Shown: piece by piece, positions 23,516 through 32,489 of the stretch | How the letters are laid out: each line of letters starts with the position of its first letter | Position numbering within the stretch: the stretch's first letter is position 1 | Source: an uncultured Draconibacterium sp. | GTDB taxonomy: Bacteria > Bacteroidota > Bacteroidia > Bacteroidales > Prolixibacteraceae | Direction: 5' to 3' | Assembly: GCF_963677155.1 (NCBI RefSeq) | Contig: NZ_OY781884.1 | Coordinates: 1,410,001-1,474,000, forward strand | Length of the DNA stretch: 64,000 nt | Program-made: the position numbers and the translations under genes | The notes under the pieces: model-generated | The model's input: the letters and a program-made list of their open reading frames with translations, nothing else | What the model was told of the DNA's origin: nothing | The model's database searches: none

Positions 23516-24766
23516 ATGCAGGAAACAGAAGCACTTATTAAAAACGATGCAGTAGTATTAGGATTATTATTGACATTGCTGGCCGTTATTTTCTATACCA
23601 GCAATTCGTCGAAACCCATTTTTAAGAAATTCTACAGTGTTGTTCCGATGCTGTTACTCTGTTATTTTTTACCCAGTTTGCTCACCACTTTTAACATTGT
23701 CGACGGCGAACATTCGCAGCTGTATTTTATGGCATCGCGCTACTTGTTACCGGCAAGTTTGGTTTTACTAACGCTTAGCATTAACCTTAAAGAAGTGTTT
23801 AAACTGGGGAGCAAAGCGCTAATTATGTTCCTTACCGGTACCGTTGGAGTTATTATTGGTGGGCCATTGGCTATTTTAGCAGCGTCGGCCATTAATCCTG
23901 ATCTTGTTGGAGGAGCAGGCCCCGATGCTGTTTGGCGTGGAATGACCACCATTGCCGGAAGCTGGATTGGTGGTGGTGCCAATCAGGCAGCCATGTACGA
24001 AATTTTTAAACCATCGGATCACTTGTACTCGATAATGATTACGGTTGATGTACTGGTAGCCGAAGTATGGATGGCTATTTTGCTGATTGGGGTTGGAAAA
24101 TCAAAACAGATAGACAAATATTTTAAAGCCGACGCCAGTAGTGTTACCCAACTAAAAGATCACATGCACGAATTCAGTCAGCGGATAGCACGTATACCAA
24201 GCAGCACCGATATTATGGTTATTGCAGCCATAGGACTTGGCGTTACCGGATTTGCGCATTTGGTATCCGATTGGATTGCCCCTTACATCGAAGTTCATGC
24301 TCCGGCTTTAAACAAGTTTAGTTTAACCTCAAAATTCTTCTGGTTAATTATTCTTTCAACCACCATTGGTATTGGATTGTCGTTTACAAAACTACGAAAC
24401 TACGAAGGAGCGGGCGCATCAAAAATAGGAACTATTTTCATCTACATACTGGTAGCAACCATTGGTATGAAAATGGATGTTGGCAAGATATTCGACAATC
24501 TCGGATTGTTTTTGGTTGGCGGAATCTGGATGGCCATTCACGTTATTTTACTATTGATTGTGGGAAAACTGATCCGTGCACCTTACTTCTTTCTAGCGGT
24601 TGGTAGTAAGGCAAACATCGGAGGTGCAGCAAGTGCACCGGTTGTGGCGGCTGCATTTCACCCGTCGCTGGCACCGGTTGGCGTTTTACTGGCCGTTTTA
24701 GGTTATGCACTGGGAACCTACGGAGCTTGGATGTGTGGACTGCTAATGCAAGTGGCGGCACATTAA
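23516..24766 (+). CDS. DUF819 family integral membrane protein (first copy)
   Basis: The 416-residue protein has about ten hydrophobic helices and the DUF819 hallmarks GSWIGGGANQAAMYE (about residue 155) and VGSKANIGGAASAPVVAAAF near the C-terminus. DUF819 proteins (YjcL-like) are predicted transporters of unknown substrate. A second, more distant member lies at 29627-30781. The start was set at ATG 23516 from the promoter position and because homologous proteins begin close to this Met. It converges with the receiver-domain gene, whose stop is 18 bases away. Confidence 0.85.
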   Translation: MQETEALIKNDAVVLGLLLTLLAVIFYTSNSSKPIFKKFYSVVPMLLLCYFLPSLLTTFNIVDGEHSQLYFMASRYLLPASLVLLTLSINLKEVFKLGSKALIMFLTGTVGVIIGGPLAILAASAINPDLVGGAGPDAVWRGMTTIAGSWIGGGANQAAMYEIFKPSDHLYSIMITVDVLVAEVWMAILLIGVGKSKQIDKYFKADASSVTQLKDHMHEFSQRIARIPSSTDIMVIAAIGLGVTGFAHLVSDWIAPYIEVHAPALNKFSLTSKFFWLIILSTTIGIGLSFTKLRNYEGAGASKIGTIFIYILVATIGMKMDVGKIFDNLGLFLVGGIWMAIHVILLLIVGKLIRAPYFFLAVGSKANIGGAASAPVVAAAFHPSLAPVGVLLAVLGYALGTYGAWMCGLLMQVAAH

Positions 24767-24784
24767 CAGAACTTTCTGATTCGG

Positions 24785-25279
24785 TTACCCGAACAGGTTG
24801 TAAATTTCGCGTAGAACAACAAAAACGATAATGGCAACCAAAATAGCCAGCGAAACAATCATGGCATTTCGTACAAAACGGTTACGCTTTTCGAGCTCTA
24901 TTACTTTCGATATTTTCCCTATTTTATTGTACACCTTTTTAAGCGCAATATTGTTGTCTTTTATAATGTAATCGTAAGCGCCGTATTTTATCGAATTTAC
25001 AGCTACTTCCATGTCTTCATGAGTGGTAAGAAAAATAAACTCGGTGCGCTCGCTAATTTTTTTAACCGCCTGTAAAACAGCAATTCCCGTAGTATCGTTC
25101 AAATGGTAATCTTCAACAACAATATCAGGACGCTCGCCTTTGTTTACAGCCGCCAAACAATCCTCGGCATTATAAAACGATTTAACCCTTTTCAGACCTT
25201 GCCTCCGAAGAAATTCAACCACCAGCTTATGGTATAGCTTGTTGTCTTCAACCACGTAAATCAGTAGATTCTTATTCAC
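24785..25279 (-). CDS. Receiver domain tethered by a C-terminal transmembrane helix
   Basis: Residues 5 to about 120 form a CheY-like receiver: acidic pair E11 D12, phospho-acceptor D57 in VVEDYHLND, Thr in FLTTHED and the conserved Lys in YIIKDN. Then a charged linker (IGKISKVIELEKRNRFVRN) leads into one hydrophobic helix (about 139-160, AMIVSLAILVAIIVFVVL) and a short tail. There is no DNA-binding or enzymatic output domain. The receiver would sit at the inner face of the membrane. No histidine kinase is adjacent. The arrangement is unusual; the function is unknown. Confidence 0.82.
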   Translation of the reverse strand: MNKNLLIYVVEDNKLYHKLVVEFLRRQGLKRVKSFYNAEDCLAAVNKGERPDIVVEDYHLNDTTGIAVLQAVKKISERTEFIFLTTHEDMEVAVNSIKYGAYDYIIKDNNIALKKVYNKIGKISKVIELEKRNRFVRNAMIVSLAILVAIIVFVVLREIYNLFG

Positions 25280-25427
25280 AATTGTTAACTTTTTGGTGTA
25301 TTTAACATTTAAATGTACTATTAATTATTTATTTTCAAACGCTTCGATTACTCCCAACTATTTACCAAAGTTCAATTCTACTGTTCGAAATTCTTTTGTA
25401 ATTTAGTCCGAAATAAAAAAAACAATC

Positions 25428-26240
25428 ATGAAGAACTTTATTTTTCTTTCACTCATCTTTTTTTTAATTGGTGCCCAAACGCTTGTTGCGCAAGAAACAG
25501 AGTATGCCACCGACAAAAATATTCTGTACACATCCGACGCCTCGGAATATGCACAGGAAAGTTGCAAACTCGATATTTACTACCCCAAAAATAAAACTGA
25601 TTTTACCACTGTAGTTTGGTTTCATGGCGGTGGTATTACAGGTGGAAATAAATTTATTCCCGAGAAATTAAAAGAACAAGGAATTGCAGTGGTAGCAGTA
25701 AACTACCGTTTGTCGCCAAAAGTTAAGTGCCCGGTTTATATTGAAGATGCCGCAGAGGCTGTAGCCTGGACCTTTAAGAACATTGAGAAATATGGCGGGA
25801 GTAAAAACAAGATAGTTGTAAGTGGTCATTCGGCCGGCGGTTACCTTACCAGCATGGTTGGTTTAGATAAACATTATCTGGCAAAATACAATATTGATGC
25901 CGACGACATTGCCATGCTGATACCTTTTAGCGGGCACACCGTTACGCATTTTACTGTTCGCGATGAAAGAGGAATTCCGGGAACACAAGCTATTGTTGAT
26001 GAGTATGCACCACTTTATTTTGTTCGCCCCGACGCTCCGCCCATTATATTCATTACCGGCGACCGTGAACTGGAAATGTTAGGGCGCTACGAAGAGAATG
26101 CCTACATGTGGCGCATGATGAAAGTGGCTGGTCATAAAAATTGTAAACTAATGGAACTCGACGGCTTTAACCACGGCGAAATGGCCTCGCCCGCTCTGGA
26201 AATTGTATTAAAAGAGATCAAAGTACTGGATAAACCTTAA
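25428..26240 (+). CDS. Secreted alpha/beta hydrolase (esterase/lipase-like)
   Basis: The 270-residue protein has a signal peptide (residues 1-21, KNFIFLSLIFFLIGAQTLVAQ). The oxyanion-hole motif is VVWFHGGGITGG (about 66-77) and the nucleophile elbow GHSAGGYL (about 135). A catalytic Asp is likely in FITGDRELEMLG and the His in GFNHGEM. This is the carboxylesterase/BD-FAE type that hydrolyses small esters, perhaps deacetylating sugars in the periplasm; the substrate is not evident. A second secreted alpha/beta hydrolase follows 13 bases downstream, so the two are probably co-transcribed. Confidence 0.85.
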   Translation: MKNFIFLSLIFFLIGAQTLVAQETEYATDKNILYTSDASEYAQESCKLDIYYPKNKTDFTTVVWFHGGGITGGNKFIPEKLKEQGIAVVAVNYRLSPKVKCPVYIEDAAEAVAWTFKNIEKYGGSKNKIVVSGHSAGGYLTSMVGLDKHYLAKYNIDADDIAMLIPFSGHTVTHFTVRDERGIPGTQAIVDEYAPLYFVRPDAPPIIFITGDRELEMLGRYEENAYMWRMMKVAGHKNCKLMELDGFNHGEMASPALEIVLKEIKVLDKP

Positions 26241-26253
26241 GAGCACAAATCAT

Positions 26254-27645
26254 ATGAAACGAATCTGTATGCTTGTTCTTCTTGCGATTCTATTTTGCAG
26301 ATTGGATCAGGCCGAAGCACAGAATCTAAATGGTTACTGGGTGGGAAAAGTGAATTTACCAACGGTGAAAATCACCGCCTCTTTCCATTTTTCGGAAGAT
26401 GAAAGTGGAAAACAGATCATCTCTCTTTCAGTTTTGGAGGACGGAACAAAAGATCTGCCCTGCGAACTTGTAAAGATTACAACCGACAGCATGGTTATTT
26501 ACACGCCCAAGATTGATCACACGTATTCAGGTGTCTTTCAAAACGACACCACAATAAAAGGCGAGTGGACTAAAAACCGAATTAACACTCCTTTGACACT
26601 TGTAAAAACCAATAAAGCCCCCATCCTAAAGCGCCCGCAAACTCCACAACCACCATTCCCCTATTATTCTGAAGAGGTGGAATACATCAATCCGGAATCG
26701 GGATTAAAACTGGCAGGTACCATCACTATTCCGAAAAATGCGGAGGCCTGTCCGGCAGTGGTGATGATAACCGGATCGGAAGCTCAGGATCGTGACGAAA
26801 CACTATACGAGCATAAACCTTTCGCGGTAATCGCTCATTACCTTACCCTTAGCGGAATTGCCGTTTTACGCGTTGATGACCGAGGAGTTGGCGGTTCAGA
26901 AGGAAATATATCAACAGCCACGAGTAAAGATTTTGCCGGAGACGTACTTGCCGGCGTAAATTTCCTAAAAGCAAGAAAAGAAATCGATGCTGAAAATATT
27001 GGGTTGATTGGGCATAGCGAAGGCGGCTTGATTGCTCCATTGGCTGCTACAAGTTCTGATGACATTGCTTTTTTTGTTATGATGGCAGGTCCGGGAATGA
27101 CTGGCGAACAAATTATGAAAGAACAAAATGTACTTGCTCTGGCAGCAGCAGGCATTTCGGAATTTCAGATAAAACAAAGCACGATGCTAAACCAGCGTAT
27201 CTTTGAAATCATAAAAACGGAGCCCGATTCCGCCAAAACACTTGAGCAACTCCGAACAATTCTTTCGCGGGGATTTTATCCCGGCATGAACGACGAGATG
27301 AAAGCAGGCATTGATGCTCAAATTGCCAGCTTCAACAACAACTGGTTTCGCTTTTTTTTAACCTACAATCCGAAGCCTACACTTCAAAAAGTAAGCTGTC
27401 CGGTGTTGGCCATTAATGGTGTAAAAGACTTGCAGGTTCCGGTATCAAATCTTGATTTAATAAAATCTGCCATAACCAGTGGAGGAAACACAAACGTTAC
27501 CTCCATTGCTTTTGAGAACCTGAATCATCTTTTCCAAAATTGCGACACTGGTTTAGCGGCCGAGTATTCGCAAATTGAGCAAACAATCAACCCGGAAGTT
27601 TTAAAAACCATGAAGGACTGGATAATGAAACAAACTAAAAAATAA
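26254..27645 (+). CDS. Secreted alpha/beta hydrolase with N-terminal beta domain
   Basis: The 463-residue protein has a signal peptide (ending near AEAQ, residue 23), a beta-rich N-terminal domain (about 25-125, NGYWVGKVNLPTVKITASFH) and a hydrolase domain (about 140-463). Family motifs are VVMITGSEAQDRDE (oxyanion region), RVDDRGVGGSEG, the nucleophile elbow GHSEGGLI and a late NGVKDLQVP (Asp) and NLNHLFQ (His). This is the layout of the S9/dienelactone hydrolase-like secreted esterases often seen in Bacteroidota. It lies between another hydrolase and a damaged acetyltransferase gene, with a one-base gap to the latter. Confidence 0.85.
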   Translation: MKRICMLVLLAILFCRLDQAEAQNLNGYWVGKVNLPTVKITASFHFSEDESGKQIISLSVLEDGTKDLPCELVKITTDSMVIYTPKIDHTYSGVFQNDTTIKGEWTKNRINTPLTLVKTNKAPILKRPQTPQPPFPYYSEEVEYINPESGLKLAGTITIPKNAEACPAVVMITGSEAQDRDETLYEHKPFAVIAHYLTLSGIAVLRVDDRGVGGSEGNISTATSKDFAGDVLAGVNFLKARKEIDAENIGLIGHSEGGLIAPLAATSSDDIAFFVMMAGPGMTGEQIMKEQNVLALAAAGISEFQIKQSTMLNQRIFEIIKTEPDSAKTLEQLRTILSRGFYPGMNDEMKAGIDAQIASFNNNWFRFFLTYNPKPTLQKVSCPVLAINGVKDLQVPVSNLDLIKSAITSGGNTNVTSIAFENLNHLFQNCDTGLAAEYSQIEQTINPEVLKTMKDWIMKQTKK

Positions 27646-27646
27646 T

Positions 27647-28182
27647 ATGCAGCTTAATACCCAACGATTAACTTTACGAACGATAGAAGCGAACGATAAA
27701 TACTCAATTTTAAAATATCGGTCGGATGCAGAAACGAATAAATACCAGGGCTGGATTCCGAAAACACTTGACGACGTAGACACCTTCTTTGGTAAGTTAT
27801 CTGCCGAATTTAATGTCCCCGACACCTGGTTTCAGCTGGCCGTAGTTGAAAAAAATTATAACGAACTAATTGGCGACATTGGATTCATTTTATCGATAAT
27901 CAACAAGTTGAGATAGGTTATACAATTGCCAAACAACATCAGGGTTTGGGGTTTGCTACCGAAGCAGCAAAAGCGGTTATCAACTACCTGTTCTGCGAAT
28001 TGAAAAAACACCGGATTACTGCCTCCATCGATCCAGAAAATATAGCATCGGTAGCTTTACTCGAGAAACTTGGTTTTAGAAAAGAAGCACATTTTAGGGA
28101 AAGTCTTTTTCTCAACGACAAATGGGTTGATGATGTAATTTATGCATTGTTGGCACGGGAATGGAAGGCCTCTGAGTTATAG
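27647..28182 (+). pseudogene. GNAT acetyltransferase gene with a frameshift
   Basis: The first part (27647-27916) gives TQRLTLRTIEANDKYSILKYRSDAETN and ends after NELIGDIGF. The second part, in another frame up to 28182, gives VEIGYTIAKQHQGLGFATEAAKAVINYLF and SVALLEKLGFRKEAHFRES, the acetyl-CoA-binding loop (QGLGFA) and the C-terminal half of a RimJ/RimL-type GNAT enzyme. Adding one C in ttcat near 27886 restores GFHFIDNQQVEIGYT and a normal protein of about 178 residues. So one base is missing, either by mutation or by an error in the sequence. Confidence 0.82.
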
Positions 28183-28791
28183 ATTTTTGAAGCCCCTTAT
28201 TGTTTTAACGATTCAATCTTTCAACTATTTCGGGCACATACCACTGGTTATTTCGAAAATCAACCCATGTTGCTGTGGGATTATCAGCATCCCAACCACA
28301 GAGGATTCCTATTTTCAAAGTTGATCCCGGTTGCAAAACACGCATTACAATACAAGTTTAGTGATGTCATATCATATCCATCAGCCTGATTAAGCTGATA
28401 CCGTGTATAAACCGAATCCCGGGCCTGTTCCTACGGAATACCTTCATTGTATTTTGTGCAACCTCTGATGTTCTACTACAACCAGAGGGAAGTGCAAAAA
28501 GCGACAAAAACCGAGGTGTCAAAAAGTAATTAATGTCAATAAAGAAGAAATCAATCTTGTTTCCTTTTCAAAATATAAACATGGAAGATGGAGGTTCTGA
28601 AACGGAGTAATTTCATGATGCTTGTTAAAACAATTACTAATTACCTATTTATTCAAGTAAGCTATTAATTACCAATTCGCACCAGGAAGGGATAAGATTA
28701 CTCATTGTTGAGTAGTTATTGATTAATGAAATCTGAGAATTCGCCTACATTATTAACTTAATAAAAAATTTTATCTTTAAACAAAAAACGG
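28183..28791. other. 609-base gap without an intact gene
   Basis: Apart from a probable gene fragment at its left end (listed separately), I see no gene, RNA or clear repeat here. The right part is AT-rich. Confidence 0.4.
28205..28342 (-). pseudogene. Possible 3' fragment of an ADP-ribosylglycohydrolase-like gene
   Basis: A leftward frame ends at TAA (28205-28207) and reads LKIGILCGWDADNPTATW followed by VDFRNNQWYVPE. The GWDADNPTATW stretch resembles the conserved Asp-containing metal-binding region near the end of ADP-ribosylglycohydrolase-family proteins. Upstream the frame is closed by a stop after about 45 codons. If correct it is only the tail of a lost gene. Confidence 0.3.
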
Positions 28792-29463
28792 ATGGATACT
28801 TGGATCGTAATCGTCTTTATAATAACAATCATAATTGAAGGATGGAATGCCTTCACGCTGAATAGGTTAAAGAAATTGGCTAAAAAAGGAAGCAATGATT
28901 TGACAGATGAAAGGTATTTCGATTTAAAATATAAGTTTCAATTATATGCGGCGATTGGGACGTTAGCATTCTTCTTAATCGCTTTTTTTGGATGAAATAC
29001 AAAAGATGGTATACGAAAAGACTATATTCAAGAAATAGAACCTCTGCGAGAAAGCATAGGGAAAGCCAAACAAGATATTGACTCCATAACAGAAAACATT
29101 GAAAATATAGATAAAAATATTCAGAGAAATCCACGATTTCATGTTGTAATTAACAAGGAAGTCACAACTCACTCAATTACAGATAGAGATACTATCTTTT
29201 TTAAGGAATGCAAAGTAGACGTTTTAGGTAACAAAATAGATAGCTTTAGGCTTCCACCCGTTATTACATTTTTTGATGTCAATACCAATAATCCGAAAAT
29301 GTCCTCTTATTCAGATCCATTTGCATTACCTGCAATAATCTTTGAAACAACAACTGACTATGTTATATATAGATTAATGGGGGGAGGGGCCTTGGAGCCT
29401 GTAGATTCAAAATATTATATCTCTTTTTTGATTATGGATATTAGCGACGCAGCAAAATGGTAA
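28792..29463 (+). pseudogene. Membrane protein gene interrupted by one in-frame TGA
   Basis: ATG at 28792 opens 67 codons with two hydrophobic helices (DTWIVIVFIITIIIEGW and LYAAIGTLAFFLIAFFG). A TGA at 28993-28995 follows, and then the same frame stays open for 155 more codons to TAA at 29461-29463. The second part begins with a coiled-coil-like stretch (EIEPLRESIGKAKQDIDSI) and continues as a soluble beta-rich domain ending ISFLIMDISDAAKW. The second part has no good start of its own, so it looks like one protein of about 223 residues broken by a single base change (TGG Trp to TGA is enough). I do not recognise the family. Confidence 0.7.
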
Positions 29464-29568
29464 TTATATATTATAATTATCATTTTATCCAGACCTCCAA
29501 CTTCTCTCGCTAGTACGCATTTGGAGTCTGTGTCAATGAAATAGCAATGACTATTCTATCATATCTAG

Positions 29569-29599
29569 TTTGCAGTTTCTCCCCAATCTGGTATCTTTA
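29569..29599 (+). promoter_or_regulatory. Promoter of the second DUF819 gene
   Basis: TTTG (29569-29572), 19 bases, then TATCTTTA (29592-29599), one mismatch at the last base. It lies 28 bases before the ATG. Confidence 0.55.
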
Positions 29600-29626
29600 C
29601 CGCCCGATAAGGGAAATTTTTAAACT

Positions 29627-30781
29627 ATGGAGACACCGTTTCTGGCGTTGATTATTCTGTTTGTTATCACTCCTGTTGTTGTTATTTATCTCGAAGGGAA
29701 ATTTTCGCTATTAAAGAAAATTGGTGCTGTGCTAATTTGTTACGGTGTTGGTTTGATTGTTGGAAATATGGGAATCTTACCCGATGGTGCAGAAAAATAC
29801 CAGAACATGCTCACCGATATTACCATTCCGTTGTCCTTGCCTCTAATTCTATTTTCGGTTGATGTACGTTCGTGGTTTAAAATGGCGCGATCAGCATTTT
29901 TGGCGCTTATAACAGGATTGATTTCGGTGTTGTTAATTATAATTATCGGTTATTTTATTTTCCGAAACGACATTGAAAACATCTGGCAGGTAGCCGGAAT
30001 GCTGGTAGGTGTGTACACTGGCGGAACACCTAATATGGCCGCCATGAAAACGGCTTTAAATGTTTCGCAGGAGTTGTACATTATGACACACACTTACGAC
30101 CTGACATTGGGTGCCATTTACCTGGTTTTTATTCTTTCCATTGGGCAAAAAGTATTTCTGTGGTTCTTGCCACCTTTTAAACCGGTTAAAAACGAAGACA
30201 CAACCGTTGCCGAAATGAATATGGAAGAAGAGTTTGAATCGTACGCCGGGATGTTGAAGAAAAAAACCTTGTTCCCATTAATCGGTGCATTTGGAATTTC
30301 GGTGGCCATTCTTGGCGTGAGTTACGGCATCAGCCTGCTTTTGCCAAAAGAATACCAAACTGCCGTAGTTATTCTGCTTATCACCACCTTCGGAATTGCC
30401 TTTTCGTTTGTACCCAAAATAAAAGCCATAAAAAAGACCTTTCAACTGGGCATGTACCTCATTCTTATTTTTTGTTTAACCGTTGCTTCCCTGGCCGACA
30501 TCAGCAAATTATCGAACATCTCTTTTTCGCTATTCTATTATGTGGCTTTGGCTGTTTACGGGTCGCACATTATTCACATAGCTCTGGCCCGTATTTTTAA
30601 AATAGATGCCGATACGGTGATCATTTCAACCAGCGCACTAATTTGCTCGCCACCGTTTGTCCCGGTGGTTGCCGGCGCATTAAAAAACCGTCAGGTTATT
30701 TTGACCGGACTGGTTGTAGGAATTGCCGGTTACGCCGTTGGAAACTATTTGGGAGTTATCGTTGCGTATTTGCTAAAATAG
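29627..30781 (+). CDS. DUF819 family integral membrane protein (second copy)
   Basis: The 384-residue protein has about ten hydrophobic helices with the signatures VGVYTGGTPNMAAMKTAL (about residue 127) and a C-terminal SALICSPPFVPVVAGALKNR. It corresponds to the other DUF819 protein in this window, but the asymmetric GGG.NQ and SKANIGG motifs of that copy are replaced by GGTPNM and SALICSPP, so the two are distant paralogues, perhaps with different substrates. A charged cytosolic loop (about 190-210) splits the protein into two halves. It converges with the DUF2817 gene. Confidence 0.82.
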   Translation: METPFLALIILFVITPVVVIYLEGKFSLLKKIGAVLICYGVGLIVGNMGILPDGAEKYQNMLTDITIPLSLPLILFSVDVRSWFKMARSAFLALITGLISVLLIIIIGYFIFRNDIENIWQVAGMLVGVYTGGTPNMAAMKTALNVSQELYIMTHTYDLTLGAIYLVFILSIGQKVFLWFLPPFKPVKNEDTTVAEMNMEEEFESYAGMLKKKTLFPLIGAFGISVAILGVSYGISLLLPKEYQTAVVILLITTFGIAFSFVPKIKAIKKTFQLGMYLILIFCLTVASLADISKLSNISFSLFYYVALAVYGSHIIHIALARIFKIDADTVIISTSALICSPPFVPVVAGALKNRQVILTGLVVGIAGYAVGNYLGVIVAYLLK

Positions 30782-30791
30782 AAAATCGTTT

Positions 30792-32039
30792 TTACTCCAG
30801 GTGCTGAAAATTCTCCCAAATATTCTCCATCATTTCCTGCGAAACAGTAAGGGCATTGGTGCGCCATTTTTCGGATGGAGGATAAAACATTTCGTAATAA
30901 CCGGCCAATGCCTTTAAACTGTCCTCTTCTGATTTATATCCATAATGAACTCCCTGGTTCTCAACAATAGAAATGTGTGCCGATTTTACCGCACCAATAG
31001 TCGATCCGGTATTTAAAGTACCAAATTCCATTAACATGGGTATTGATGTCTTCCCGGGAAGTAAATCGCCAATAAATTCAACAAACTGGCCATGAACCGT
31101 ATAGAAGTCATCCGAGTCGCCCCAATCGATTTGGTAGCCTTTAAATACCTCCTCAGTTTTTGCTTTTAATTCCTGATCATCGATTGGATTCGGAAACAGA
31201 TGCAACTCTCCCCGCTCGCCAAAACCAGTATGCAAATCGAGGTTTAAGAGCGTGGAATACGGCGCTGCAATACCAGTTAATACTTCCGACATAATTTCCA
31301 CCTGCTGCTCAAAATCGTAGCCACCAAAATAAATTCCTTCCTGAAATTCGTACTGCCCCTGTGCAAAAGCCTGCAACAAAGCTGGCATTCCCTTTCGGGC
31401 AATTTGATTAACAGCCGTTACCAGAAAAAATTTATTACGAACACTGTTCATGTTCAACTTCCCTTTTGGCGTGAGCATATCGTAAAGCGCCACAAAACCA
31501 TCGTTTTTGGTTTCAAAAAGCGAAGGATCGATACTGTAATTCCGGTTCAAATCGACGTTATTTTCGGTAAAACGCCGCAGGTTTTTAAAGCCCCAGGCAT
31601 TTAAGCCATGCACCAGCAGAACTCCGGTATTATTAAGCATCTCAGGCATAAAAAACTCGGCCATTAGTTGTTGCTGCACCGCACTGCCTACAAAACCTTC
31701 AATGCCATGCGTTCCGGAGCAAATCATCACCAGTTTTTCAGTAGTATCGTTTGCAGGGATGTAACAAAAATCGATGGTTAACCCTGTGTCGGTTTTACTT
31801 TCTAACGATCGCGAAAATATTGCCACACTATCAAACCGCATTTTCAAGGAATTGGCTTGTGCCCGGAATGCGGCCCTACAATCCTCCCACGAGTTCTGAT
31901 AATAGGCGAGTTTTGCTTTTTCACCCCTTACATCGGGATCGGCGGGCGAATAGGAATTAAAGCTCACATATGAATACCCCAACAATAGTAAAACCAAAAC
32001 AACGATGGTTACTCCTGCAACTTTTAAAATTTTTTTCAT
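30792..32039 (-). CDS. DUF2817 / M14-like zinc carboxypeptidase
   Basis: The 415-residue protein has one N-terminal membrane helix (about 5-25) or uncleaved signal. The zinc-site pattern of M14-type peptidases is visible: SGTHGIEGFVGS (His-x-x-Glu), NNVDLNRNY (substrate-binding Asn-Arg) and LDLHTGFG (third zinc ligand His). A glutamate in MLMEFGTLNTG near residue 345 may be the catalytic base. It probably trims peptides in the cell envelope; the substrate is unknown. The 67-residue gene upstream ends 9 bases before it, so they are probably one operon. Confidence 0.82.
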   Translation of the reverse strand: MKKILKVAGVTIVVLVLLLLGYSYVSFNSYSPADPDVRGEKAKLAYYQNSWEDCRAAFRAQANSLKMRFDSVAIFSRSLESKTDTGLTIDFCYIPANDTTEKLVMICSGTHGIEGFVGSAVQQQLMAEFFMPEMLNNTGVLLVHGLNAWGFKNLRRFTENNVDLNRNYSIDPSLFETKNDGFVALYDMLTPKGKLNMNSVRNKFFLVTAVNQIARKGMPALLQAFAQGQYEFQEGIYFGGYDFEQQVEIMSEVLTGIAAPYSTLLNLDLHTGFGERGELHLFPNPIDDQELKAKTEEVFKGYQIDWGDSDDFYTVHGQFVEFIGDLLPGKTSIPMLMEFGTLNTGSTIGAVKSAHISIVENQGVHYGYKSEEDSLKALAGYYEMFYPPSEKWRTNALTVSQEMMENIWENFQHLE

Positions 32040-32048
32040 CGTAATTTT

Positions 32049-32252
32049 TTAGATTACAAACTTTACCAGCCTATCTTCAATCATTTGTTGCAATTGGCTA
32101 AGCAAAGCCTGTTCGTGCCTGTCAATGTAACCATCCTCGGTAGCAATATTTATAATCTTGTCGTAATCCTCGCGCGAAATCTTATGATCGGCAATTGCTT
32201 TTTCAATCATTTCTCTTAAACGGATCGAACTTTCACTTACTTCTTCTTTCAT
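32049..32252 (-). CDS. Small helical protein of unknown function (67 aa)
   Basis: This short protein is mostly helical and charged, with IRLREMIEKAIADHKISREDYDKI followed by IATEDGYIDRHEQALLSQLQQMI. The segment ATEDGYIDRHE has the look of a calcium-loop or TerB-like acidic turn, but no family can be named. It stands 9 bases before the DUF2817 peptidase gene on the same strand. Similar small proteins are common in this phylum (impression only). Confidence 0.6.
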   Translation of the reverse strand: MKEEVSESSIRLREMIEKAIADHKISREDYDKIINIATEDGYIDRHEQALLSQLQQMIEDRLVKFVI

Positions 32253-32461
32253 AAGTGTGCTATTTTGCGTTATTGTTTATTAATTCAATTCTCGTAGATC
32301 ATATTTTCTAAATGTAGACATTCATCTTATGATCTACAAATATCAAACGAACATCTCTTACGCTTCTTATTTACAACAGAATAAAACTTTTCCAGTTAGG
32401 GATCCAAATTCTTAAAAACTATTAAATTTTTACTTTTTCTTCAATAAGCTCTTACAAATTG

Positions 32462-32469
32462 TACCTTTG
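32462..32469 (+). promoter_or_regulatory. Promoter -7 element of gpsA
   Basis: TACCTTTG matches TAnnTTTG, 20 bases before the ATG. A clear -33 TTTG is not seen. Confidence 0.45.
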
Positions 32470-32489
32470 CACGTTATTTATCACGGATA

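Noticed and set aside
28996-29076. A separate small gene from the ATG at 28992 after the TGA
   Set aside because: That frame closes after about 28 codons, whereas the original frame stays open for 155 codons, so one interrupted gene is the simpler reading.
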